A stretch of 64,000 bases of DNA from Takakia lepidozioides (taxonomy: Eukaryota; Streptophyta; Takakiopsida; Takakiales; Takakiaceae). The stretch is from contig CM060733.1 of assembly GCA_030704615.1 (NCBI GenBank), positions 59,706,001-59,770,000 of the forward strand, read 5' to 3'. Both the position numbers and the translations under genes were made by a program. Below the pieces are notes generated by a model that searched no databases, was not told the DNA's origin, and worked only from the letters and a program-made list of their open reading frames with translations. Numbering within the stretch: position 1 is the first letter of the stretch; every line of letters starts with the position of its first letter. Shown in pieces: positions 43,009-56,487 of the stretch.

Positions 43009-46000
43009 CTTACAGTTTGGACAGTAGTATTTATTGGAGCCTTCAAGCTGCTCAGGAGCCCCAAATGCAGACAGGCAATCTTGGAGAGTGACACGCTGCC
43101 GGGGGTGGGAGCTACGGAGCTGTTCCCGTGTGATGAGCATGCCATCAGGCTTGGGCAGGGGGCAAGGACAGATCCATGAAAGGATCAAAGCAGTGCGAAT
43201 TTCGATGACATGCTGAGCACTCTATAGTACTTTGGAGCTGCCCTGTAGTGTTCATAATGATAGCTGAGTGTTAGCCATGATCTACATCAGATGAAACTGA
43301 ATATTATGCAATCTTCCTTCACTTTGCTTGCAAGGGATCTTGCAAAGGTGGAGCAAAAGAGGGAAGAGAACGTATTCATAAGACTTTGTTTGCCGCAGCC
43401 TTGTGGCCATAGACCCTATGCCCAGTTTGGGCGGAGCAAAAGGGAACAGACACTACCTGGTAGTGGGACTTACCTTGGTATGACGAATAGTTCCTACTTT
43501 CCAGATATCCTCTAGAAAGCCCTTGACACAATCTTCTGTGTGTGAGCTGCCCAGCAATTAGACCCCAACAGGGCCAGGGCAACGGGGGAAGAGATTGTAC
43601 TCATAAGACGTTGTTTGCCGTAGCCTTGTGGCCATTGACCCCACGCCCAGTTTGAGCGGGAACAAAAGGGACAGAACCTACCTCAGTCAGGGGCTGACGT
43701 TGGTAGTGTGACTTACCATCATATATAGAATTAATCCGGGTTTTCTAGAAATCCCTTCACACGAGTATCAATCTGCTGTGTGTGATTTGCCCAAAAACTA
43801 GGCCTCAGGAGGGCCTGGGCTTTTGGCTCAGCCTCGAGACTTTCAAAGTTGTTAAACAGGGGTACAGGCACAATTCCCTTGATAGAATTGAAGAGAGCGT
43901 CTCTTTGGTGAGAGAACCCCGGACAACGGGGGAGAGAGAGCGAGAGAGAGAGCTCAGCTCTTCATGTAAGCCACCAGGTGTGGAACTGCATTTGTGGTGC
44001 ACAAAGTTCTAAGGCGGTACATGCTTTGAACTAAATTAAATGCAGAGGCTTTCTGTTTGTCAAGGCTTCCTGGCTTGGTACTTAGCTTCTCTATTAGTGG
44101 GACGCTAGAAACAGCCATTGGAGCTTGGCACCTTTGCATATTTGGTCCTAATCTTGGTCTCATAGTGCTTCATGTTCTTTTCAGATGGATCTCATCTGCA
44201 ATACACGGTACGAGAACTTTGATCGATACTCAAAACTAGAACTGGTATTTATTTCCTGTTTACTTTCTGTGTGACCAAGTTGGCACACTTGATACAAGCA
44301 GGGTTGAACTGTGTTTTGTAGTTGGCAGATTTTGGATTCCTCCTCACAAATTCATGAGGGAAGAGAGTTGCGTAAGTGCACTGGAATCCCCAAGGGCATA
44401 TGGGAGACAGAAGAAAGAAATCATAACATCCACAGGAAGCCTTTATTAACTAGAAATGAAATGGTCCTTACTAATGTCCGCGGAAAGCTCTAAGAGCTTA
44501 TGGGACATGACAAAGAAATGAACAAGGAAGATAGAGGGGCTCTCCACAAGCAGCCCAAAAGCAACTATCACTCAAGGGATTGCCAAGAGTCCAATCCTCA
44601 TGCAGGTAAGCTGCATGAGGATTGGAAAAATGAAATGAAATGGTACTCCATAACATCCACACATCAGGACCATGTGATGAGCATCTTGAGCATGCTAATC
44701 ATGATGATCATCTATGCATTGTGGAGAATGATTTGAGCTCTTAGCTGCACTGGAAGGTCCTTTGCTGAATAGGTTCAGAAGGTCCTCACATAAACATTCA
44801 GATATATTGGAACCCCATCCACCCTCTCCTGTGATGTTGTGCCTGAAGGATAACTGCTTCGAAGTGACAAGAGACAAAGTTATTGCCTATGCTTCAGTCA
44901 GCTGAGAGGAGTGTATGCTGCAAAGGGGGTAAATGGACGTACCACAGAATATATCCTGTATAATGGAGTCATGGCAGGATTTGTGGTAGCGCCATGTCAG
45001 CTCTGCCAGCTCTATTTCGGGTTTGGGATCCATGTATAGATCACGGTATGGAGCTGACACTTTTACCCTATTCAACGCATCATGGAGCCCGTCCAGAATG
45101 GCCCTCAACACTTCCTGCTTGCGCCAACACCCACCGTCTGCCCACTGCTTGTCATTTTGCCCTCTTGCATTTTTCTACATATGTTTGAATAGGGAAGCCA
45201 TTGAATGGTTTCATATCTACGACTCTCTCTCAGCTGACACAGATGACTATCTTTTCTGATTGCTGGGTGGTGCATGAGAGGCAGAGAAAGATTGATACTA
45301 CAAAGAGAATTGACTTAAAGGAACCTGCCAGTATTTTGCCACAGGTTCTGAATTGAGGTTAACAGAGCAGAAGACTTCGACAGTGGAATCCCAATGGACA
45401 TGATGCAAGGGTATCGCCAAACATATGATGTATGTACAATAGAATGAGCACAAAAGTCATGTGGTTGGCACCTGAGCATCATGCTGATAAGCACCTGAGA
45501 ATTGGGGAGCAAAAGCCTGGACACACTGTAAGAAAATGCTGGCACTCACAGTTGAGTATGATGGCCTCCCCCACATATCCCTTATAATCTGGTGAAATGC
45601 ATAGGCCAGAAACTCAGCAAGACTGGCCCACTCCCTTTCTGGCACAGTATGGCGAGGCCCCTGCCCCGCTTCTGAATGAGGTCTGAATAAGGTCCTAGCA
45701 CAGCCGAGGCAAGGGGTAGTGTATGCGCTAAGCATTGCAGGCAGCTGTTTAGGTAGCATGTGTTGCCCTCATTGTGCAGCCCCACGAGCCCCGCAACATC
45801 ACCACTGCTGCTGCCCTGCAGCAATTCTGTGTTCTTGTCAAATTCTCGTGGAACCCTTCTTGAACCAGGGTCAGTTCGCAACTTCATGGCAGACAGTCGA
45901 CATGTGAGTGAGAGTGGAGATACAGACCCCGAAGATGAACAGCTGCTGCCATCGTACCGCTGCATCTGCCCTCTATAGCTGCTGCATCGCTCCTGCGCCT

Positions 46001-47078
46001 CATCAAGGGACAACTCTGAGTTGTCAGATGATGACTCCTCAGAACACGAAGGCCTGCCCACCCCACACTGGAATACCCGAAGTCAGAGAAGGGGGTATGT
46101 TTGCGTACAGCTTGGGGAGGCCTGTCACTACTCTGAGGGCACCTTGAGACAGCTACTATCAGAGAGGTTCCGCCGACTCTCCTCACGCACTGGTACACGG
46201 CTCCGGTCTGTACATGGAGCAATGTTCAATTGGTTGCGATGCACCTCTCGCACCGCAGGAGGGCTGTTCTGCAATGATGTATGCTTATCATCCTTGATCA
46301 GTGATGCTGTCCTCCTGAATGCTGGTCCAGCAAAGGCTTCTGTGAGTATATGCTTTCTGTGTCTTTGGACAGTTGGCTTGCTCGCCGTCGTGTGTCATCA
46401 CGCTCCAAGCCTCTTAAGCTAATGCTACGCTGGAACAGATCCAATTTGCGCTCACGATTACCCACTGCTGGACTTTTGCACTGTTCGTCATCATGGTGGG
46501 AAGTGGCACGCTTGAAGGTAATGGGCAACACAATGGAGTCGTTGCCTTTCATGCTACATGGCCTCTGTCCAGTCTCGCGACTGCTGGATGATGTCCCACC
46601 TCTCTCTATGGCCAGCCCAGACTTGTCTTCAAGATCTCTGTTGTATCTGTTTTGAGAACCAAACTTCTCCTTGTAATAGGCAAACCATTTATTGTCGGGC
46701 TTCAGTTGGTTCAGAGCCGGAGGTCCTCCCCTCTTTTTCTTTGACAGCATGTGCCAAAGTGGAAACTCAATTCTCAAATTACCCCTTACCCCCAATTCGT
46801 ACCACTGTGCCATATCTCTGGCCAATGTAGCCTCCGACACTGACTAAGATTTTGACCTTGACAAGGACACTCCTGCTATCTTCAAAATTAATATTCTGTG
46901 CAGAACCTCCAAGTTGTTCATATTCGTACCCAGTGTATGATGGCTCTGACTCAAAGAAAGCAGTTGACTGTACCAAAAAACCAGCCTGGCCCCAACTCAC
47001 TCCATGATACTCTGGTACTATGAGTTCCAGGTTTGTCATTCCATTCGAGAAGCATGCCAGCCCTAAGTGTACTGCCAT
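43009..47078 (-). pseudogene. ubiquitin-specific protease (UBP/USP), shifted and C-terminally truncated
   Basis: USPs remove ubiquitin from proteins. A long first exon (47,078-45,472) ends at a good donor after QFSGAYQHDAQ. It contains the Cys box VGLHNEGNTCYLNSCLQCL (about 45,730-45,790, catalytic Cys in NTCYLN). Exon 2 (45,114-44,943) gives VLRAILDGLHDALNRVKVSA, in phase. A third exon ending at 43,009 gives VTLQDCLSAFGAPEQLEGSN and YYCPNC, the zinc-binding Cys pair region. The His box and the rest of the catalytic domain were not found to the left. Frame shifts lie near 46,820, 46,330, 46,140 and 45,640. The N-terminal 400 residues are not recognised. Confidence 0.78.
43361..43820. repeat. 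two tandem copies of a 225-bp dispersed repeat
   Basis: Copies start at about 43,361 and 43,586 with GAAGAGA..GTA(C/T)TCATAAGAC, and both contain GCAGCCTTGTGGCCAT-type and CCCAGTTTG-GCGG words. Both lie in the intron of the USP gene between exons 2 and 3. A third partial copy is at 40,289. Confidence 0.85.
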
Positions 47079-48895
47079 ACTTCCACCAGCCACATATGTG
47101 GCATCTCTAGTTGCACAAATGACTGTGCCCAGAGTTCAAACACGGACTACCCCGTGCAACACGCCATGTCCTGGCTACCATTAACAATGCCTCGCACACA
47201 TAATGCCCTTGAGCGCTGCCTGCATGCATTCTGCACGGACCAAAGTTCCAGCCTCATAGACAACTAACATGATGACCTAGCACTCCCTCTGCATGTCAAT
47301 TACCTCCCTTGTGCAAGCAATCCAATCCTTTTTGGGCAAGAAAGCCCTCTTCAGTGACTCACACATCCCACGTCAGGCGAATTTCAACACTCTCCTTCCA
47401 CTCCCCCTCTCTCTCGGGTCTCTCTCTCACTCACATACGTGAAAGAAATCACTGCAAAGCAGAGAGAATCCCTCAGACTGTAGATACCTCATGTGCGTGA
47501 GTTTGGTGAGCGCCCACCAATCCAACTCTACAGACTGAGGGAGAGCGCAGGTATGGGGGGGACCTGGGAGGCGGCGGCAGTAGCAAGTTGATGCAGTGCA
47601 GTAGCAGTATTGTCGACAGGGGGGGGAGGAGGCCTTGAGGGGGCACAGAGTGTGAGGGTGGGTGGCGAGGGATGGTCACCACCATAACCGTCGGGCCAGG
47701 CACGCCAGCCTCGCAGCCTCCTTCAGTGTCCATGACACGGAGCCCTGTGATGCAGTTGCCCAGCTGCCCCCTTCTCTGTACAATTTTCCCAGGTTCTCAT
47801 TGGCTTGTTGTTCCGTCCCGGACTTTTTCCGCATAATCGGAGCCGGTGTTGTCGAGCCGCATTTGCCTTGAGTCATCCATCAAGATTTTTTTTTTTGTCG
47901 GAACCCAAGAGGTGGTAAGTGTGTATGAGGATATAGGCCTCACCACCAAATAAACTTTTCGACACTGATGCGTAGTCTCCTCTTTAGAATGAAGAGGGCC
48001 AATAAATCAGTGACCACACTTCACGGGGTGTGTGAAGCATATATATATATATGTATGACACCAACTGCAAGAGGAGCCTCTTCCCCTTGCAGCTACTGCC
48101 CCTTTTAGGGGTGGGGCTCTGTGTGATACGTAGTTGTGCACACCACTTCGTAGTAACTAACACGACGGCCAGTGCCGCTACTGAATGGATGCTGGATGTA
48201 TTGTAGAGAATGAACCTTACATGTCTGTTTTACCTCAGGTTTCTCCACTTTCTGTAGTTTATGAAAGTGGGGAAAAACTGAACTTACCAAGGCTATTAAG
48301 CACCACACAACAGGCAGTGAGGAAGGCCCAGCTTAAGAGGAGAGAAGAAGCAGGCTGCAGCAAGGAAACAGAGTACATAGATGCCTGAACGGTGGGATAA
48401 CGAAATCAAGGCTGCAGCACTCACAGTGACATGAAGCCTATAGTACAGGTTAGTGACATCATAGACTTTATAGACATATCAAGCGTCTGTTCAGAGAAAC
48501 AGGCTTAGAACCAAGTCTAAACTCCCAGCTTGAAATGCTAACCTGTTTTGAACCACCATCACTACTATGCAGCAGTGCCCGGACCAAGACTCTCTCTCCC
48601 CAACTACCCACCCAAAAAAAGAGACATCAAGATCCATTCCTCTGTGAACATTGGATGTGGCTTGGAGATGAAGCTATATATTTTAAGTGCAACAAGATTT
48701 GGAGGAGAACATGCTGAAAGTATGGAATAGAAAATAGACAGGCAGGGACACATGTAGACAGATTAGTGGGCTTCTCAGTAGGGTGTCTCTTCTTAGCCAG
48801 ATACAACAGCAAAAGAGAACCATTTTCCACGTATGATATCATGTGGATGAGCCACAAACAAACGGCAATGTTCAATATCATCTGCCAAATTCAAT
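47079..48895. other. intergenic between USP and RPL10
   Basis: No gene is supported. A poly-T run (47,887-47,898) and a short AT microsatellite (about 48,040-48,052) are present. The RPL10 3' untranslated region should extend left from 48,895. Confidence 0.5.
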
Positions 48896-50956
<2,061 letters not shown>

Positions 50957-51739
50957 CGCAGCACCTGGAGTTCGAGACGCAACCACGGAACAGATGAGCT
51001 CAGGCAGCCTGACCGAGAGAACTCGAACAAGACGAAGGCCAAACTAAGAAGCTAAGGCCTGCGTATCTATCTTTCCCTCACATCTTCTAGTACATACGGC
51101 GGAGATCCATCTATTCTCCGTTTTGGGCGGCTGAGATTTGGACACACGCTGAGTAAGATAGGAAGGGGTTTAGGGTTTAGAAAACATTTCTTCATTGCAT
51201 CGTCTGGGGAGAGTGTTGTAGGGTTTCTCGGGAAGGTTGGTTTTCCTGTGAAGTGGCTTGAGATTGGTCCTTGTGTCTAAGCTGTTGGTTTGGCAGTCGT
51301 GTGGGAGTGATAATTCTTCAGCTGCAAAGGTCTTTTCTGGACAGAAGCACCACGCTCTCTTCTCTGAAAACTTGTGACATATCTTCCAGGTACTGACTTA
51401 GGATTCTTCGGGCCAAAATGCTCGCTGTCCACAATCAGAGGTCATATATAGCTCAATTTTCCTCAACCCATCACGCAAGCTCACTTTGAGATCAGGCAGA
51501 CAGCTATATTTAAGTAACTGGAAGTAGATGTAATACTGCTCAAACATACTCTAGTTGCAAAAGACTCGATGGTTGTATGCAATGGCTTCCATCACACGAA
51601 GAGTGAGAGTGATAGACTCTTGGTTCGTTTGAACAGAAACCTGAAGGATTATAGGTGTAACCCAGCTGGACTGAAGAAGAAAGACAAGTTTAGACAAAGA
51701 CCGGTAGCTTTTAAGGTTATGATTGTGGATCGGATGATA
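50957..51739. other. RPL10 upstream region and 3' flank of PPR gene
   Basis: No gene is seen. The motif GGGGTTTAGGGTTTAGA at about 51,166 resembles the telo-box common upstream of plant ribosomal protein genes. It lies about 215 bp upstream of the RPL10 ATG. Confidence 0.5.
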
Positions 51740-54007
51740 TCACCAGTAATCTCCACAAGAACACACCCCATTTTTGAAGTGATGAAAGCGATTAGCATCC
51801 CTTGCAATAATTTCACGTCCAACAATATTGGATATGAACTTTGCGGCCGTGTGGCAATCACCACACACCCGAAGATTCTTGATTATGCGGATAGGTGTCC
51901 CATGGGGTATGCTGATGAGCCCAAAAGCAATGGCAAGCTTTTCACTATGGTAGCAGAGAGCCTGTTCCTTCTGATGCTGATCCACATCATGTAAGACGAA
52001 GCTTGTGTCAGGCACATATCCTGCCTCCCCCATTTGTTGATTTAGTCTCTGCAACTCAGTATAGATCTCCTCTGTTTGTGGGTGTGATTTATCTTCTGCA
52101 CCAAAGGCATGTACTCTACTATTAACCACAATCCAGCTGCGCCCTGGCTCCTTTTTCATGCCTCTGTTCTCCATCATTTTCCTGATCTTTGCTACATCAT
52201 TCCATCTGCCTGCAACAGCATAGATGTTTGACAGTAGCACGTGGACTGAAGCATTTTGTGGTTCTAATTTGAGAACACATTCTGCAGCACGCTCTGCCAG
52301 CCTAACATTGCCGTGGATTCTACAGGCACCAAGCAAGGCACCCCAGATTGGAGCATCTGGCTTAAAGGGCATTTTATCGAGAAGGTCTTCTGCCTCATCC
52401 AAGTGCCCTGCGCGACCAAGAAGGTCAACTAGACAGCCATAGTGCTCACGTGTTGGTGTGATGCCATGCTGTTGAATCATTGAATGCAGGTAGTGACGAC
52501 CTTCATGCACTAGGCCCGCATGGTTGCATGCAGAGAGGACACCAACCAATGTAATATCATCTGGCTTCACGCCGTCCCATTGCATCTGTTCAAAGAGTTG
52601 CAGGGCCTCCTTACCACACCCATGCTGGGCAAATCCAGTGATCATTACAGTCCATGAGATGATGTCTCGTTCAAGAGTTCTGTCAAACACTCCCTGTGCA
52701 TCACCCAGACTGCCACATTTGCAATACATGTCAATGAGGGCATTTTGCACTCGGATATCTGACTCAAAGCCAAATTTTCTGGTATGACTGTGGACACTCT
52801 TGCCCTCTTCCAGGATGCCTACGCTGGCACATGCATTGATGATGCTAATAAAAGTGACCTTGTCAGGCTGCATGCTTTCTCTTTGCATCTGCCAGAAGAG
52901 GTCCAAGGCCCCATCACCATGACCATGCTGAGCTAATCCTGTGATCATAGCAGTCCATGAGACCACATCTCGCTTAACCATTCTGTCAAACACTTGGCAT
53001 GCATCCACCACACTCCCACACTTGCAATACATGCTGACAAGGGCAGTCCCTACTCGGATATCTGATTCAAATTGAGCTTTAATGATGTCTGCATGAAGCC
53101 GCTTGCCTTGTTCCAGTGCAGCTGGGTTAGCGCATGCGTTGAGGATGCTCATGAAAGTGATCCTGTCTGCCTTCATGCCTGCTCTTTGCATTTGCTGTAA
53201 AAGTTCAAAAGCCTCCTCACCATGGCCATGCTGAGCAGATCCTCCAATCACTGCATTCCATGATACCACATCTCGTTTAGGCATGCAATCAAACACTTGG
53301 CGTGCAGTCATCACGCTCCCACACTTGCAATACATGCTGACAAGAGCAGTCCCCACTCGGACAGCCGACCCTAATCCGGCTTCCATGATGCCAGCATGGA
53401 CCTGCTTGCCCTGTTCCAGATCTGCAGGGCTCACACACGCTTTAAGGATGCTGATGAAAGTGATCTCATCAGGATTCATGCCTTCCTTTTGCATTTGCCT
53501 GTAGAGTTTAAAGGCATCTTCCCCGTGCCCTTGCTGAGCCAATCCTGCAATCATGGTATTCCATGAGATCACATCTCGCTTAGGCATGCTATCGAACACT
53601 CTGCGGGCATCCACAACACTTCCGCACTTCACATACATGCACACTAGAGTATTTCCAAGGAAAGCGTCAGGCTGGAATCCACTTTTGATGATGTGGGCGT
53701 GGACGCCTTTGCCATCTGCCAAGGCCTTCATCTTACCATAGCCCTGCAAGAGACGAGCACAGATATTGGAATATGTCCGAAAGCCCTGGTGCTCCACGAG
53801 ATCCAGATTGTGCACTGCCTCCTTCAATCGTCCTTCCTTGAATACTGTGCTCATATTCCCACTAATTCCACAAATGTACTCGTGGTGTCCATCTCCATCA
53901 CATCTTTGCTCTCCATTAGAAGCAAGAATGATTGAGGGCGTGCCCAGGCCCAGACTCTGATGCCCAGCAAGTAATTCGGTCTGATTCCACAATTGAAACC
54001 CCACCAC
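51740..54007 (-). CDS. PLS-class PPR protein with DYW deaminase domain
   Basis: It probably edits specific cytidines in organelle transcripts. One open frame gives 755 codons without a break. About 50 N-terminal residues of unclear status are followed by PPR repeats of P, L and S types ([36 protein letters not shown]-like). E1/E2 regions follow ([37 protein letters not shown]), then the DYW domain with HSEKLAIAF (zinc His and catalytic Glu), CGDCHTA (zinc Cys pair) and terminal CSCGDYW. The frame opens at a GTG (54,007). The first in-frame ATG is at 53,854 (MSTVFKEGRL), so an upstream exon or a shorter start is possible. The gene is parallel to a close paralogue at 56,488. Confidence 0.92.
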   Translation of the reverse strand: MVGFQLWNQTELLAGHQSLGLGTPSIILASNGEQRCDGDGHHEYICGISGNMSTVFKEGRLKEAVHNLDLVEHQGFRTYSNICARLLQGYGKMKALADGKGVHAHIIKSGFQPDAFLGNTLVCMYVKCGSVVDARRVFDSMPKRDVISWNTMIAGLAQQGHGEDAFKLYRQMQKEGMNPDEITFISILKACVSPADLEQGKQVHAGIMEAGLGSAVRVGTALVSMYCKCGSVMTARQVFDCMPKRDVVSWNAVIGGSAQHGHGEEAFELLQQMQRAGMKADRITFMSILNACANPAALEQGKRLHADIIKAQFESDIRVGTALVSMYCKCGSVVDACQVFDRMVKRDVVSWTAMITGLAQHGHGDGALDLFWQMQRESMQPDKVTFISIINACASVGILEEGKSVHSHTRKFGFESDIRVQNALIDMYCKCGSLGDAQGVFDRTLERDIISWTVMITGFAQHGCGKEALQLFEQMQWDGVKPDDITLVGVLSACNHAGLVHEGRHYLHSMIQQHGITPTREHYGCLVDLLGRAGHLDEAEDLLDKMPFKPDAPIWGALLGACRIHGNVRLAERAAECVLKLEPQNASVHVLLSNIYAVAGRWNDVAKIRKMMENRGMKKEPGRSWIVVNSRVHAFGAEDKSHPQTEEIYTELQRLNQQMGEAGYVPDTSFVLHDVDQHQKEQALCYHSEKLAIAFGLISIPHGTPIRIIKNLRVCGDCHTAAKFISNIVGREIIARDANRFHHFKNGVCSCGDYW

Positions 54008-56487
54008 CCTGCGTGATCCACGTCAGCCGAAAGGGTCAATGCCTCACTCTGTTGCCCATTTCCAGGGAGGAATTTCCACCCCAAGTTGTAACATCACATC
54101 CTGATTGATCCATCCTACCGAGATGATTCCAAACTTGAAACCGGACCGCTGTATGATGACCATCCCCAGAAAGCCTAATTTTTCAGCGTTTGAACTGGCA
54201 GGGATCACTTTTTGCAAGTTGTAACTTCTGATCTTATTTGATTTCACACTATAAACGAAAGGAAGGAAACTTGATCATACCGAATATTGCAGAGGTACTC
54301 AGACAGCGCTTTGGAGGTCGCCTTCTGAACCATTCTCCCAGGTCAACGGCTTTCATAGGTCCGTTGGCTACGAGAAGAAGACAGTTTATGACGTCCCCTC
54401 GAAGCTTCGGAGGTCGCATTGTGAACCATTCTCTCCTCACAACAGCTTCCATGGATCCGTCGCTAGGAGGAGAAGAGAAAACAAACTGAAGTTCATCACG
54501 TCCACTCGAAGCTCAAAGGGGCTTATGGGAGCCAGAAATGGGATCCAAAGTAGGGCCTTCTCATTTCACGAGGGCTGCAGGTCATCATCATCTGCGCCAC
54601 TCTAACATTCGGCTGAACAACATGGCCCCTGCTGTGCTTTTCCCCATCCTCTTCGCTGGTAAGTTAGTGCGAAGACTCTGTAAAGGTTAAGGCTCAAAGG
54701 AGGTGTCTGCATGTTTGTAGCCAACCAAATGAGAATGCTTGGAAGGGAACTTGGCATTAATGAGCCTTTACTTTTTGAGAAGCGAGCCTCCTTCCCTCCT
54801 TTCTCTCTCTCTCCCACTTTGTGAAAGCTTTACTTTCTTCTCCCTTGCTCGATCACAAGGAAAACGAGGAGCCTAATGGGGGGCTGATAGCTTTTGGATT
54901 GGAGGGTTTCACACAGCACTCGGGTAGAATCTTTTGCCACAAATTGTAATGCCTGCGAAGATCTGCAAAATGTAGTAAGGACTTGTAAGGCTGCTGCTTG
55001 AGCTGAAATCACTCTGATTTACAATATATATTGGTGAGAGAGAAAGGGAAGATATTGCGGGGGGAAGCCAGCTGGATTCACCAAACCATCACTGGGGCAC
55101 TTTACATGCAGGTTCAATGTCATTTGTACACGTGACACAAGCCAAAGAGTCTCGTTAAACATGTCCTCGGTGCCCCTTAACTGGCCATCCTGTTGATGCA
55201 AACAAAGCTCGTGACTGGGGTCAGTTGCAAGAAGGATCTGAAGATTTTTGGAACACATGTTGCTCACACTATTGCTGTGATTTGCACTGGAGGGCCTTTC
55301 TTCTCTTCGCAGAAAAAATCCCGAAGTGGGCGGAGTCCCCAAAGTTTGAAAGAAAAAGGTCAAAACATGTTATGTACAGGCCAGCCTCTTATTCCCAGTG
55401 ACTGGAAATGTGTCATAATGTGGCTTCAAAATGGATCTCACGGAGGTCATTTTTCCGATTACAAGCCATACAACATTTGCAGATTTAGTAGGGATTACAG
55501 CACACGTCAGCTGCATAACACATCTGAGATTAGCAGTTTCCTTCAGAGTTCTCATCTCACCAATCAATACCTTAAAAGAGGGCAAATGTGATTAAGAATC
55601 TCTTGTTATTATCTGTCCTCGACTTCCGTGTTCCTTGTTCCTATGCTGTCAGTCGCCAGGAAGGCACACAGAGGAAAGCCTGCAAGCCTGCATATGTGCC
55701 AGCCCCTGTTAGAAAACCATCCAGGAATCAATTACTTGAATTTGCCCCTTTCCAGAGCCGTCACAAGGACATGTTCCTGGAATATTGTGGTTGGCTAATT
55801 ATGACCCACTACAAGCACATTCTCTTAGTCCACTTCCATGCTCGCCCTCTCTGATTTTGACTTTCAACTTTCCACTGCCAATTTCCTTGCAAGTGAGGAT
55901 GTGAGAACATCACCTTGGACAGCACAGTACCCATATTTCGATGCACAAATGATGAAACTCCATGATCTGGATTACTTCCAAAGATGAGGCTGGAGGCAAC
56001 CAAGATCAATGAACACCCACCTCACCCCAAGACACATGCACCACAAAAAATGGTTACAAACCTGTAACACAGTCTCACAGAAAATGCAGGATTCCAGATA
56101 AGCATACTCACTAACCGCCGACATGCACATATTAATGCAACCAAGGCACTGTAGCACCAAACCCCCCTCCATCCACCATTGATGGTCTAACTTTCAGCCC
56201 GGCCCTGCTCATTATTCCCTTGCATCAACAATCCTGCTTTGAGAAACAAGGCACCCCAGCATACTAACCCCATGGCAACCAGAATGCTCATCAAAACAGT
56301 ATATCAATCTCAAATAGACAATGCGACAAGCTTGCAACATAATCTGCTCAAGAATCCAAGATATAAAGACGACACTTATTCCATTAGACCAGAGCCTTAT
56401 GGACGTTGGCATTACCCTCAGCTTGCAAGATGTGGACCGCATAATTCATAATTTGGAAGATCACATTCGTTGCTTGTTTCACTCAAA
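54008..56487. other. intergenic between the two PPR-DYW genes
   Basis: No gene is supported. An imperfect duplication occurs at about 54,312-54,375 and 54,400-54,470 (GGAGGTCGC-TT-TGAACCATTCTC words). The right part (about 56,200-56,487) is probably the 3' UTR of the downstream PPR gene. Confidence 0.5.

Noticed and set aside
47473-47733. Pro-rich minus-strand open frame.
   Set aside because: Low complexity, no start context, no homology recognised.
51569-51994. A 141-codon plus-strand frame at the 3' end of the first PPR gene.
   Set aside because: More than half of it is the reverse complement of the DYW domain; no independent family.
52224-53960. Several plus-strand open frames across the PPR genes.
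   Set aside because: They are antisense shadows of the minus-strand PPR-DYW frame, with no recognisable motifs.
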